DNA of 46,416 nucleotides from a virus. The DNA lies in the IMG/VR virus record IMGVR_UViG_3300042691_045046, positions 1 to 46,416 of that record; one strand, given 5' to 3'. Shown here piece after piece: positions 18,601-26,500 of the stretch (its first letter is position 1; each line of letters starts with the position of its first letter). A program made the translations under genes and the position numbers. The notes below the pieces were generated by a model, which searched no databases, was not told the DNA's origin, and worked only from the letters and a program-made list of their open reading frames with translations.

Positions 18601-19178
18601 CTAATAGAATTGGAGGAACTTGGTCAAAAGTAAGAGAATATTCTTCAAATGATGCAGCGGCTGCTGGTTCTACTCTAGCAATGTTTTATTTAACCTCTTC
18701 TGGTTATGTGCCCATTGGTACTTCTTTTACTGCTTCTTTAACTAGTTCTGTTGTTGCAAAAGCAGCAAGTGGATTAATATTTAACACTGACCGGGCAGCT
18801 ATTGTATACACAGGTTCAGTAACATCTTCTGCAGCTGGTGGTACTTCTCAACCTATTCGTATAAATTTAGCTAACTTAACTAGTGGCAGTGGTAACTACC
18901 TATTTATAAGAGGTATTGCATTCGAAAATGCCGATAATCAGGTTACTCTTACCCCAACTTCTCAATATAGTACTGATGTAACATCAAATGCTGGTACTCA
19001 AGGTGGAACTGCAGCTACAAACCAAAGTGTTAGGGTTGAATATAGAATATTAACTACATCTTCATATTTTTCAAATCCCACCTCGTCTGTAGCAGCTAGT
19101 AATGCATCTATTTTTTGGACATTCTATGAGACAGTAATTGCTGCTAGAGGTAGAACATATTATATTTTACTAGATTAA
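15603..19178 (+). CDS. Fibre-region protein with nested beta-propellers
   Basis: 1191 residues, probably a virion adhesin. Three levels are visible. (1) Residues 1-66 end in SVTDNGAAYNF and residues from about 1005 begin TWSKVREYSSNDAAAAGSTL. Together they read like one interrupted beta-sandwich domain ('SVTDxxGNTWxKVREY'). (2) Between them lie seven delta-60-type (DUF5122) repeats; the first reads VRTIATQSDGKILVGGDFSA, ending LDTSF. (3) Repeats two and three are each split between 'IIQ' and 'KII' by about 288 residues of kelch-like blades (about 133-421 and 464-751). Their signature is GTQNAALAFGG plus CTEEYDGTTW, six blades each. The kelch blades of insert 2 are nearly identical in DNA. It follows the collagen-like fibre by 13 bases with an AAGTTATG start context. 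Confidence 0.8.
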   Translation: MAISYSGSFAAANNKVAGTSLLFTSTKNIPSGSLAIIFVGIDNPGTGNNTNFITSVTDNGAAYNFLQGNGFNNTVRTIATQSDGKILVGGDFSAYDGQFINYIARLHTNGILDTSFTPPQNINGPVFKIIIQPNETGSILTNGVFSVGPSPNISRVSDGGGATGDSQNAALLAGGSTGSGALSCTEEFNGSTWINGGSMINARGNPSLTGTQNAALAGGFDSIVNRFTEEYDGTTWAAGGLTIGDNIRGGIGGTVNAAVAQISYSPTNIQEYDGTSWTAANPMSTLRNSSIVGTQNAALAPGGIQDATTLAVTATEEYNGTTWAGGGSLPISTYNNLSVGIQNNALTIGGQNEFSVQRTNSSLYNGTVWTTDSTIIGSGIGGSNQGSGTSNLALFVNGDKFLAGSCTVLEYNATNVCLDTSEKIIAAGSFTGGAARMDLNGNIDVSFNCGSAFNNTVCTVIIQDVTEYTASINNIWTAGGAMITARHALAGAGTQNATVAFGGNIVNTTGRCTEEYDGTTWSSSNNLINGLFYPGGAGTQNAALAFGGSSGSFILSCTEEYDGTTWIAGGSMGNASACLAGAGTQNAALAFGGQSGSLLSCTEEYDGTTWTAGGSLNTARCTLAGAGTQNAALAFGGICTISPTIVTPFTEIYDGTTWTFADSLNNARWALAGAGTQNAALAFGGASGPILSCTEQYNGTVWEGSLPLINTKYLTAGGTGTQNCALSFGGLSGTSLSCTEEYGTFQNTYTTKIIFGGLFTSYSGSTSNGIARINGNGTLDTSFNTGAGFSTADVRNYQFYSSSTCLLAVGNFTSYSGSARNRIALLNATNGTLIPTSSFNIGAGFNSAVNDLAVQSDNKIVAVGAFTTYSGSNVNRIARINTTGLIDSGSTFNTGAGLNNTGSVVKYYTSGSTDVILIGGIFTTYSGSTQSGSVRILPSGSRDTDFNIGSGFGTTIGANDYLIRPDGKIIAIGGFTRYSSSFTPFPNRIIQLNPNGSVDANRIGGTWSKVREYSSNDAAAAGSTLAMFYLTSSGYVPIGTSFTASLTSSVVAKAASGLIFNTDRAAIVYTGSVTSSAAGGTSQPIRINLANLTSGSGNYLFIRGIAFENADNQVTLTPTSQYSTDVTSNAGTQGGTAATNQSVRVEYRILTTSSYFSNPTSSVAASNASIFWTFYETVIAARGRTYYILLD
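17073..17810 (+). repeat. Tandem kelch-blade repeats, insert 2
   Basis: Near-identical units of 132-144 bases. The phrase GGAGCTGGTACTCAAAATGC recurs at 17073, 17208, 17343, 17475 and 17619, and a diverged copy lies near 17752. Spacings of 135, 135, 132 and 144 are all multiples of three. AATACGATGGTACTACTTGG also recurs. High DNA identity points to recent duplication or recombination. Confidence 0.88.
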
Positions 19179-19185
19179 TATTTAT
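19178..19185 (+). promoter_or_regulatory. Late-promoter-like motif (with adjacent TATAAATA)
   Basis: Exact ATATTTAT overlapping the stop region of the propeller gene, 15 bases before the ATG at 19201. A T4-orientation TATAAATA also occurs at 19186-19193, only 7 bases before the ATG. Confidence 0.55.
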
Positions 19186-19200
19186 TATAAATAAGAATAT

Positions 19201-19455
19201 ATGCCTTATTATTATCAAGCTACTAATTGGGGTAAAGGATTTATCACCCATGCAGATAATGAATCCGCTCACATTGCAGGGTACCCTGCTGATATTTGGG
19301 TAACCGAAAATACAGCTTGGGCAGCACGTGTTAGTGCTACTGAAAAAACACAAGCAGAAGCACAAGCATTAGTTGATGCTGTTGTTGCACAAGCACAAGC
19401 AAATTGGACTGCTGAATCAGGTCAATCTTATCCTCAACCAATTGTGCTTCCTTAA
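19201..19455 (+). CDS. Small putative virion protein
   Basis: 84 residues, not recognised. The N-terminal part (YYYQATNWGKGFITHADNES, then YPADIWVTENTAWAARV) has alternating hydrophobic and aromatic residues. An Ala/Gln-rich helix follows (TQAEAQALVDAVVAQAQANW). There is no signal peptide or metal motif. It has its own late-type motif and directly follows the fibre genes, so it may be a minor fibre or baseplate component. That is inference from position. Confidence 0.7.
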   Translation: MPYYYQATNWGKGFITHADNESAHIAGYPADIWVTENTAWAARVSATEKTQAEAQALVDAVVAQAQANWTAESGQSYPQPIVLP

Positions 19456-19480
19456 TTTGGAAATACAAATTTAGTTTCGT

Positions 19481-19488
19481 ATATTTAG
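19481..19488 (+). promoter_or_regulatory. Weaker late-type motif ATATTTAG
   Basis: A seven-of-eight match to the ATATTTAT octamer, 18 bases upstream of the ATG at 19507, at the entrance of the accessory enzyme block. Confidence 0.35.
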
Positions 19489-19506
19489 TTATAAAATAAG
19501 TCTGTT

Positions 19507-20184
19507 ATGGAAGAAAATAATCAATTAGCTATTACTGAAGATCTAAAACACATTTTAGCTGTTTTAAAACCGGGTGATGCACAAGAAATTCTCCGTTTAA
19601 AGGATGAATTAGCTGATAATTGGAACAAAAAACAAATCTTTAGAACAGAAACTGAAATGCGCGTTTCAGTTCTCAATGATGGTAAATTCCCAACACCAGC
19701 AGCCAAATACTGGCAATCAGTTAGAGAAATGTCAGCACACTTTGATGCTATGATGAATCTTTCATTTGATATGAGACGCAGTGAAGTTGAGCGCCTCAAA
19801 TTAGAAAAAAAAATGAAAGAAGCTGAAGAAGCAGATGATCAACTTGAAATTATGTCTCTACAAATTGATTTAGATCAGAATCTATACAATAAAGCTTGTA
19901 TGGAACAAGTAGCTCACGATCGTGTTCGTGAAATTAAAACTTGGTCTAAATTAAAAACTGAATTGGATGATGGATCATTTGATACACAAGAGGTAAATAC
20001 ACATCAAGCAGTCAGCCTACACCATCGTTTAGCATACAGAGCTAGCGCACTAAATGAACATTCAGACCCAACTGAAGTAGCTAATGTAATGGGCCAATTA
20101 CAGACAATGGAACGTTTGAAACAACAAAATGCTTTAACTCATGAACAAGTTATGGCACAAAAACAGTTACAAAATAAGCAGTAA
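19507..20184 (+). CDS. Unknown helical protein
   Basis: Not recognised. 225 residues, strongly helical and charged. Residues 95-120 (RRSEVERLKLEKKMKEAEEA) and 170-225 have coiled-coil character, and the C-terminus is Gln-rich (QVMAQKQLQNKQ). No catalytic motif, membrane segment or cysteine cluster was seen. The start context is TCTGTTATG, like several neighbours. It overlaps the next gene by one base (TAATG), which ties it to the oxygenase-like genes. It could be an assembly factor or chaperone for the fibres; no sequence motif proves this. Confidence 0.75.
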   Translation: MEENNQLAITEDLKHILAVLKPGDAQEILRLKDELADNWNKKQIFRTETEMRVSVLNDGKFPTPAAKYWQSVREMSAHFDAMMNLSFDMRRSEVERLKLEKKMKEAEEADDQLEIMSLQIDLDQNLYNKACMEQVAHDRVREIKTWSKLKTELDDGSFDTQEVNTHQAVSLHHRLAYRASALNEHSDPTEVANVMGQLQTMERLKQQNALTHEQVMAQKQLQNKQ

Positions 20185-20768
20185 TGCAATTTATATATTC
20201 AAATCCTAAGGCTTTAGATCCTGGGTTTTGTGAAGAGGTTATAGATTTATTTGAGAAATCTCCACTAAAACATCCTGGTGCTTTTAGATATAATGAAGAA
20301 GTTGTGCAAAAGTACGACATAAAAAAATCAATGGATATTTCCTTTGATCCCTCTTTTCTACAACATCCTGATTGGGGGAAACCTCTAAGATATTTAGTTG
20401 ATGTTGTTGAAGAAAATGTATCAAAATATATTTTTAAATATGAGCAAGCATTCCAAAAAATGGATAACTTTAGGCTAGATACTTTATTTAACATGCAGCG
20501 ATACGAACCTGGAGAAGCCTTCTATGGTTGGCACTGTGAAAGAGCAGGCCTACTGGCTTCAGGTAGAGTGTTAGTTTGGATGGCTTATCTCAATACTGTT
20601 ACTGATAATGGAGGAACCCAATTCTACTATCAAAACCATATTGAACAACCAGAACAAGGTAAATTATTAATTTGGCCTACTGATTGGACTCATACTCATA
20701 GAGGTATCCCCTCATTAACACAAACAAAATATATTTTTACTGGATGGTATACACATTATAAAAAATAG
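20184..20768 (+). CDS. 2-oxoglutarate/Fe(II) oxygenase, P4H-like
   Basis: 194 residues with the double-stranded beta-helix pattern of 2OG-Fe(II) dioxygenases. The proximal iron ligands are probably H117 and E119 in GWHCERA, a 'HxD/E' motif. Between them and the distal motif lies VLVWMAYLNTVTDNGGTQFY, the usual prolyl-hydroxylase-like strand pair. The distal histidine is H172 in THTHRGIPS, and the 2-oxoglutarate-binding basic residue is probably the Lys in TKYIFTGW. The expected role is hydroxylation of a protein or small-molecule substrate using O2 and 2-oxoglutarate. The substrate is unknown. Fibre collagen-like repeats lack proline, so collagen-type prolyl hydroxylation of those tracts is excluded. 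It starts on the preceding stop codon. Confidence 0.82.
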   Translation: MQFIYSNPKALDPGFCEEVIDLFEKSPLKHPGAFRYNEEVVQKYDIKKSMDISFDPSFLQHPDWGKPLRYLVDVVEENVSKYIFKYEQAFQKMDNFRLDTLFNMQRYEPGEAFYGWHCERAGLLASGRVLVWMAYLNTVTDNGGTQFYYQNHIEQPEQGKLLIWPTDWTHTHRGIPSLTQTKYIFTGWYTHYKK

Positions 20769-20770
20769 TT

Positions 20771-21358
20771 ATGGAATTTAAGGTTTTTGAACAATTATGG
20801 TTTGCAATTCCTGTTTGGGAATGCCCTGTTTCTGGGATTGATAATGATGAAATTAAACAATACTGCTTAAAAATAAGAGAAAAAAAACCTGGTGTTGTTA
20901 TTTCTAATAGAGGAGGATGGCACAGCAACGAATTACTCTTCCCAGTGCCTGAATCACTTCAAACACTAATTGATGATATGACTGTGTTTGTAAACGATGT
21001 TTGTTATCGCTATACAGGCACACAATTAAAATTTGGCAATTTATGGATTAATATTAATGGTTATCATGACTATAATTTACTCCATGATCATCAAAAAAGT
21101 GTATTATCTGGGGTGTATTATGTAGATGTACCTGATAAAAATATGGGTGATTTAGTATTGCATAGAGGAGATAATGCTGAATTCTTCTTAAAAGATGTTA
21201 ATGAACCAACAATGGCAAATGCTCTTAGTTGCATTAAACAAGCCAAAACATCAACCTTTTATCTATTTCCTAGTTGGATTAAACATCATGTTGAACGTAA
21301 TGAAAGCCATAAAGAAAGAATATCTGTTGCTTTTAATTTTGTTCCTTTAAATGCCTAA
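20771..21358 (+). CDS. 2OG-Fe(II) oxygenase family protein (type 5-like)
   Basis: 195 residues. It fits the putative 2OG-Fe(II) oxygenase family common in cyanophages (PF13759-like). It has LWININGYHDYNLLHDHQKS, then VLSGVYYVDVP, then FYLFPSWIKHHVERN and HKERISVAFNF. The metal ligands are probably in H105-D106-H107 and at H172 or H173, with R183 binding 2-oxoglutarate. In cyanophages these proteins are widespread but their substrates are unknown. It follows the P4H-like gene by two bases with a TAGTTATG start context, so the two oxygenase-like proteins are co-expressed and could act in sequence. Family assignment is good; the reaction is not known. Confidence 0.8.
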   Translation: MEFKVFEQLWFAIPVWECPVSGIDNDEIKQYCLKIREKKPGVVISNRGGWHSNELLFPVPESLQTLIDDMTVFVNDVCYRYTGTQLKFGNLWININGYHDYNLLHDHQKSVLSGVYYVDVPDKNMGDLVLHRGDNAEFFLKDVNEPTMANALSCIKQAKTSTFYLFPSWIKHHVERNESHKERISVAFNFVPLNA

Positions 21359-21369
21359 TAAACATAATA

Positions 21370-22332
21370 ATGGAAGGATACACTTACCAAGCAAAGAAAA
21401 AAAATAGCAATATTACTGCCTCCACCCCAGAAATATTAACAACAGAAAAATACCTAGTATGGCATATTGATGGAGGATTAGGTAAAAACATTGCCTCAAC
21501 TGCCCTATGCCAAACAATAAAAGAAATCCACCCAGATAGAAAACTGATTATGGTTGTTTCTCATCCAGAATGCTTTTTAAATAACCCATTTATTGATAGA
21601 GTTTATTTCTCAGGAAGTAAATCCTATTTTTATGATGATTATATAAAAGATAAAGATACTCTATTCTTTAAACAAGAACCATACAACCAAACTGACCATA
21701 TTCTGCGCAAAAAACACCTAATAAATAATTGGTGTGATATTTTAAATATACCTTATACAGGCCAACAACCACAGATATTTGTTAATATGGCTCAGAAGAT
21801 GACTACTGGGTTGTGGTTGAGAAATAAACCAACAATGGTTTTACAAACCAATGGTGGTCCACTTACAGGTCAAAAATATGGTTATTCTTGGGCTAGAGAC
21901 ATTCCCTATGAATATTCTCAACAAATAGTAGATCAATATAAAAATGATTATCACATATTTCAAGTAACTAGACCTGATTCACAAAAACTAGATGGTGTTG
22001 AAGTAATAGATAAGGCAATGACTAATATGGAATTATTTGCTCTGATGGTCAATGCTAAAAAACGTGTATTGATTGATTCTTGTCTACAACATGCTGCGGC
22101 TGCATTTAAACTTCCATCAACTGTATTATGGATTGGTACATCACCTATTGTATTCGGATATAATATTCATAACAACATTGTAGTAAATCCTCCAAAACAA
22201 GGTGGTCTTAAATTAATTGATTCATATATGTTTGATTATAATTTAGATGGAATATTACACGAATGTCCATATATAGATGCAAGCGAGATGTTTAATATAA
22301 ACGATATTTATGACAGTATAAACAAACAATAA
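21370..22332 (+). CDS. Glycosyltransferase family 9-like (heptosyltransferase fold)
   Basis: 320 residues, GT-B fold, resembling ADP-heptose glycosyltransferases of family GT9. The N-terminal domain begins YLVWHIDGGLGKNIASTALC, with QTIKEIHPDRKLIMVVSHPECFLNNPFIDRVYF. This is the GT9 'GGLGDxxxxTPxxxALKxxxPxxxIxxxxxPxxxxLxxNPxID' layout. The C-terminal domain has TMVLQTNGGPL, then MTNMELFALMVNAKKRVLIDSCLQHAAAAFKLPSTVLW, the family's 'DSxxxHxAAAxxxPxVxLW' donor-site region. It lies two genes before the FkbM methyltransferase and shares a TAATG overlap with the next small gene. The likely donor is a nucleotide-activated heptose or related sugar; the acceptor is unknown. Confidence 0.8.
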   Translation: MEGYTYQAKKKNSNITASTPEILTTEKYLVWHIDGGLGKNIASTALCQTIKEIHPDRKLIMVVSHPECFLNNPFIDRVYFSGSKSYFYDDYIKDKDTLFFKQEPYNQTDHILRKKHLINNWCDILNIPYTGQQPQIFVNMAQKMTTGLWLRNKPTMVLQTNGGPLTGQKYGYSWARDIPYEYSQQIVDQYKNDYHIFQVTRPDSQKLDGVEVIDKAMTNMELFALMVNAKKRVLIDSCLQHAAAAFKLPSTVLWIGTSPIVFGYNIHNNIVVNPPKQGGLKLIDSYMFDYNLDGILHECPYIDASEMFNINDIYDSINKQ

Positions 22333-22517
22333 TGTATATAGTATTAATGCAATTTATCCCTGAAAATGATCAAATCTGGGTAGCCAAACTAAACCCAAAC
22401 GACCCAGAATATATCTATCCTACTGAACAAGAAGCAATAGATAAAGCAGCTGAATTACAAGCAGCTGACCCAACAGGTAGGCAGTATAGAGCAAACCCTG
22501 TTAATAGTGGGGCTTAA
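22332..22517 (+). CDS. Small unknown protein in glycosylation block
   Basis: 61 residues, not recognised. It reads IVLMQFIPENDQIWVAKLNP, then YIYPTEQEAIDKAAELQAAD: two beta-strands followed by an Ala-rich helix. It has no cysteines or membrane segment. It is coupled to the GT9-like gene by a TAATG overlap, so it is probably translated, possibly as a small partner. Function unknown. Confidence 0.6.
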   Translation: MYIVLMQFIPENDQIWVAKLNPNDPEYIYPTEQEAIDKAAELQAADPTGRQYRANPVNSGA

Positions 22518-22518
22518 A

Positions 22519-22526
22519 ATATTTAA
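22519..22526 (+). promoter_or_regulatory. Weaker late-type motif ATATTTAA
   Basis: Seven-of-eight match to ATATTTAT, just after a stop codon and 8 bases before the FkbM gene ATG. Confidence 0.3.
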
Positions 22527-22534
22527 AGTAAGTT

Positions 22535-23527
22535 ATGATACAAAGTTATAGTTTTTGGAGTGAATGGGATATTAATGAACAAAAAATATGTTATGGTACT
22601 TATCAAGACATTAATGAGCCTTTAATAGTATGCTTGAAAGAATACATGTCTGATGTAGTATTGTGGTCACGTGATTATGATGTTTTTCCTAAAGATGTTG
22701 CTTTTTGGATGATCCCTATATCTAAAAATGTATACAACTATGAAACTGATCCTTATTTTTCCGGAGTAAAAATCTGTATTTATAAAAAATTAGATGAAAA
22801 GAAAATATATGAGTATCCTTACTTTACTAAGTTTGTAGATTTACCTCGAGTTTCATTAAGCAATACTATTCCTTATCATTATAATTATAGTGAGTTTTTT
22901 ATTGAAAATAAGTATAAAAGGTTTTTTAAAGATAAAAAATTTAAAAATGTTATAGATGTAGGAGCAAATATAGGAATATTTACTGAGTATTTGCTATATC
23001 ATGATATTACTAATCAAATAACTTCAATAGAGTGTGATAGCAAAGCACTAAATGACCTAAATAAAAACTTCAAAAAAGACCCTAGAGTCAATATTATTGC
23101 TAAAGCACTTCACTATGAAGAAACATCACTTTCCTTCTACCAATCAGAAAACAACCCAGTAATTAGTAGTACTATTCATCCTGATAGACTTAAAAACCAT
23201 AATGTTGGCATTAAAGGAGATAAAGAAGTAAAAGTAGAAACTATTACCATAGAAGATTTATTATCAATTTACGGTTTTATAGATTTATTAAAGATAGATA
23301 TTGAAGGGGGAGAATATGATGTTATAGAAAATACTGATTCTAAATGGTTTTCTTATATTAATAATGTTTTTATAGAATGTCATTTTTTTGAAGAAAACTA
23401 TAAAGAAAAATACAATAATATTTTAACTAAATTAAAATCTGTTGGTTACAACATAGAGGAATATGAAGAAAATCAAAGTACTACTTACTTAGGAGGTAGT
23501 GAAATTATATTTGGATCTAAAAAATAA
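22535..23527 (+). CDS. FkbM-family methyltransferase with N-terminal beta domain
   Basis: 330 residues. The C-terminal two thirds is an FkbM-type SAM-dependent methyltransferase. Motif I is VIDVGANIGIFTEYL (about 140-154), the acidic SAM ligand follows in TSIECDSKAL, and the family signature LLKIDIEGGEYDVIEN is at about 250-265. FkbM enzymes O-methylate sugar or polyketide hydroxyls, so this enzyme probably caps a glycan. The N-terminal 110 residues are a separate beta-rich module with FWMIPISKNVYNYETDPYF. A similar module (WWIIPTPLHIYNFAQNPDF) precedes the FkbM domain of the next gene, and both are followed by a 'NYxExFIxNKY' linker. The start context is AAGTTATG. Confidence 0.85.
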   Translation: MIQSYSFWSEWDINEQKICYGTYQDINEPLIVCLKEYMSDVVLWSRDYDVFPKDVAFWMIPISKNVYNYETDPYFSGVKICIYKKLDEKKIYEYPYFTKFVDLPRVSLSNTIPYHYNYSEFFIENKYKRFFKDKKFKNVIDVGANIGIFTEYLLYHDITNQITSIECDSKALNDLNKNFKKDPRVNIIAKALHYEETSLSFYQSENNPVISSTIHPDRLKNHNVGIKGDKEVKVETITIEDLLSIYGFIDLLKIDIEGGEYDVIENTDSKWFSYINNVFIECHFFEENYKEKYNNILTKLKSVGYNIEEYEENQSTTYLGGSEIIFGSKK

Positions 23528-23534
23528 AAAACAT

Positions 23535-23542
23535 ATATTTAA
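23535..23542 (+). promoter_or_regulatory. Weaker late-type motif ATATTTAA
   Basis: Seven-of-eight match to ATATTTAT within ATATATTTAATATA, 6 bases before the ATG at 23549. Confidence 0.3.
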
Positions 23543-23548
23543 TATATT

Positions 23549-26500
23549 ATGAAAGTACTATTTCTAGCCCCTCATCTATCCACAGGAGGAATGCCTCAAT
23601 ACCTTTACAAACAAATGGAAGTTTTAAGTGAAAGTTGTGAAGTATGGTGTATTGAATGGGATAATATTACCGGAGGTGTTTTAGTTGTTCAACGTAACCG
23701 AGTAGCTAACCTATTAGGAGATAAATTAATTACCCTAGGAGAACCCAAAGAAAAACTATTTGAATACATTGAAAAAATAAATCCAGATGTTATTCATCTT
23801 CAGGAAATTCCTGAAATGTTTATGTCATACGATTTAGCTGTAAAATTATATAATCCAAATAGAAAATATAAGATAGTTGAAACTTCTCATGATTCTAGTT
23901 TTGATATTTCAAATAAAAAACATTTTCCTGACCATTTTGCAATGGTTAGTCAATATCAAATTGAAGCCTATAAATCATTAGATATACCTTGTGAATTAGT
24001 AGAATACCCAATTGAGTATAAAACAAGAACAAAATCTAGAGAAGAATTATTAGCTGAATTAGGATTAGATCCTAATAAAAAACATGTTATTAATGTTGGT
24101 TTATTTACCTCTAGAAAAAACCAAGCTGAAGTTGTTGAATATGCTAGGCAAATGCAAGATTATCCTATTCAATTCCACTTTATTGGTAATCAAGCAGATA
24201 ATTTTAAATATTATTGGGAACCCATAATGAAGGATTTTCCTTCTAATTGTAAATGGTGGGGAGAAAGAAGCGATGTAGATACATTCTATCAAATGGCTGA
24301 TTTGTTCTTATTTACCTCTAGGGGGCATATCAATGACAAAGAAACAATGCCATTAGTGATTAGAGAAGCTATTAGCTGGAAAGTTCCTTCCTTAATATAC
24401 AATTTAGACGTATATTTAAATTACTTTAACAAATATGATAATATTGAATATCTAGATTTTAATAATAAATTAAAAAATATAGAAAAAATCTTAACAAAAC
24501 TAAATATAACAGGTAATCAAGTCAACAATTATTTTGATATACAATATGAAGGAGCAAGCAATAAATTTGCTATAACCTACAAAAAGAATGAGCCAGCAAA
24601 ATATAAAATTTCTATAAAAGATAAAGATTCTAATGCTCCTATATATTGGTTTTCAACTGAATTTAATAATGAAGGAGATCATTGGTGGATAATACCAACA
24701 CCTCTTCATATTTACAACTTTGCACAGAATCCTGATTTTGGTTCTTTCTTAGTAGAATTCTATGATGAAAACAATAATTTTTTGTTTGATAAAACAATAT
24801 TTTTAAAAGAAATTAAAAAACAAAAATTAAAATTAAATCTAAAAAGTCCATTTGATTGTTTGTTTACTAACTATAATGAAATGTTTATAGATAATAAATA
24901 TGATTGTTATGAGTTAGATAAAATGGAAACCGTTTTTGATATTGGGGCTAATTGTGGATTATTTTCACTTTTAGCAATTGAAAAAGGAGCAAAAAAAGTA
25001 TATGCATTTGAACCAAATCAAGAATCTTTAGTTAATTTAAATCAAATAGCAAAAGGATTAAATATAGAAGTAATAGATAAAGCAGTTTATACTACAGATG
25101 AAGACCTAACATTCTATATTGATCCAAACAACACCACAATTGGAAGTATTTCAGAAGATCATATAATAAATGGTGGAAGTAAGGTAGAAAAAATAACAGT
25201 ACCCGCAATATCTCTTAAAACTTTTATAGAACAAAACAATATAGAAAAAATATCATTGTTAAAAATGGATATTGAAGGTGCCGAGTATGATATTATAGAA
25301 AATCTTGAAGATGAAGTTTTTGAAAAAATAGATAACTTTCTTATAGAATACCATGATAATGAAGGTGAAAAAGTAGAAAAACTAATTCAAACATTAGTTA
25401 AAAAGGGATTTGATATTGATCAAATTAGAAATCAAAACTCCAAAAATAATGATGATATATTAGAATCATACAAATCTTCCCCTCTTGGAACCATATTTGC
25501 TAAGAAATCCCCAGAAGAAAAATTATTAACTGTAATTATACCTACATATAATCATGAAAAATATATTGAACAGTGTGTTGATAGTGCTTTGATGCAAAAA
25601 ACATTGTTTAATTTTAATATTTTAATATCTGATGATCGCTCAACAGATAATACATGGAATATTGTGCAAAAATATAAAGATATTCCAAATGTAATTGTTA
25701 AACAAAATGAAGTAAATTTAGGTCCAACCCCTAAAAGACTTCATGCTGTTTTAAAAGAATCCAAATCGGAATATATTACTTTATTAGATGGAGATGATTA
25801 TTATGTTGATGAAAATAAATTACAAAAACAGGTAAATTTTCTAAAAAACAATAAAGAATACTCTATTTACAGTGTTGGATACTACCAGAAAGAACTTGAT
25901 GATTCTAACTTTATGAATATCAATTACTATGGTGTAAAAGAAGAAGTTATTTTAAGAGATAACATGGAGGCTAATTATGTTTCTTTTGGCTTTATGTTTA
26001 GAAATAGTCTTATTAGAGATATGGAATTTCCTGATTGGTATTTCCATGAAGATCTTTTTGATGGATACTGGGCTTTAAATAATATACTTTTAGAAAAAGG
26101 AAAAGGAAGAAATGATAAGTGGGTAGGTGGAGTTTATAGAATAACACCAAATGGAGCTTTTGGAGAAAAAAGTAAAGAATGGAAAGATGAAGTATCTGAA
26201 AAACAAAGTCGAATAATTAAATCTGCTTTTCCTAATGTAAATAAAGACTTTTTAGTAAATGAATCTAATTTGAATTTACAAGATGTATATGATAAACATT
26301 TTTCAGTACAATATAAAGAAGTTCCCTATCTAAAAAGCCCTATGGATTATGTACTTCACCAAATGATAATTATGTCTCTAAAACCAGATTTAATTATAGA
26401 AATTGGGACCTATAGAGGTGGTGGTGCTTTATATTATGCTGATTTATTGTATTTGTTAGGAAAAGGAGAAGTACATACTATAAATGTAGGAAATGAAATA

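Noticed and set aside
6601-19178. Diversity-generating retroelement acting on the fibres
   Set aside because: No reverse transcriptase and no template/variable repeat pair was seen. Variation here would more likely come from tandem-repeat recombination.
19186-19193. TATAAATA as the normal T4 late promoter of this phage
   Set aside because: I noticed only two copies near genes (here and at 46352), and both are very close to or next to a start codon. ATATTTAT is far more consistent as the upstream motif.
20184-20768. Prolyl hydroxylation of the collagen-like tracts by the P4H-like protein
   Set aside because: The Gly-X-Y tracts contain no proline, so they cannot be the substrate in the classic sense.
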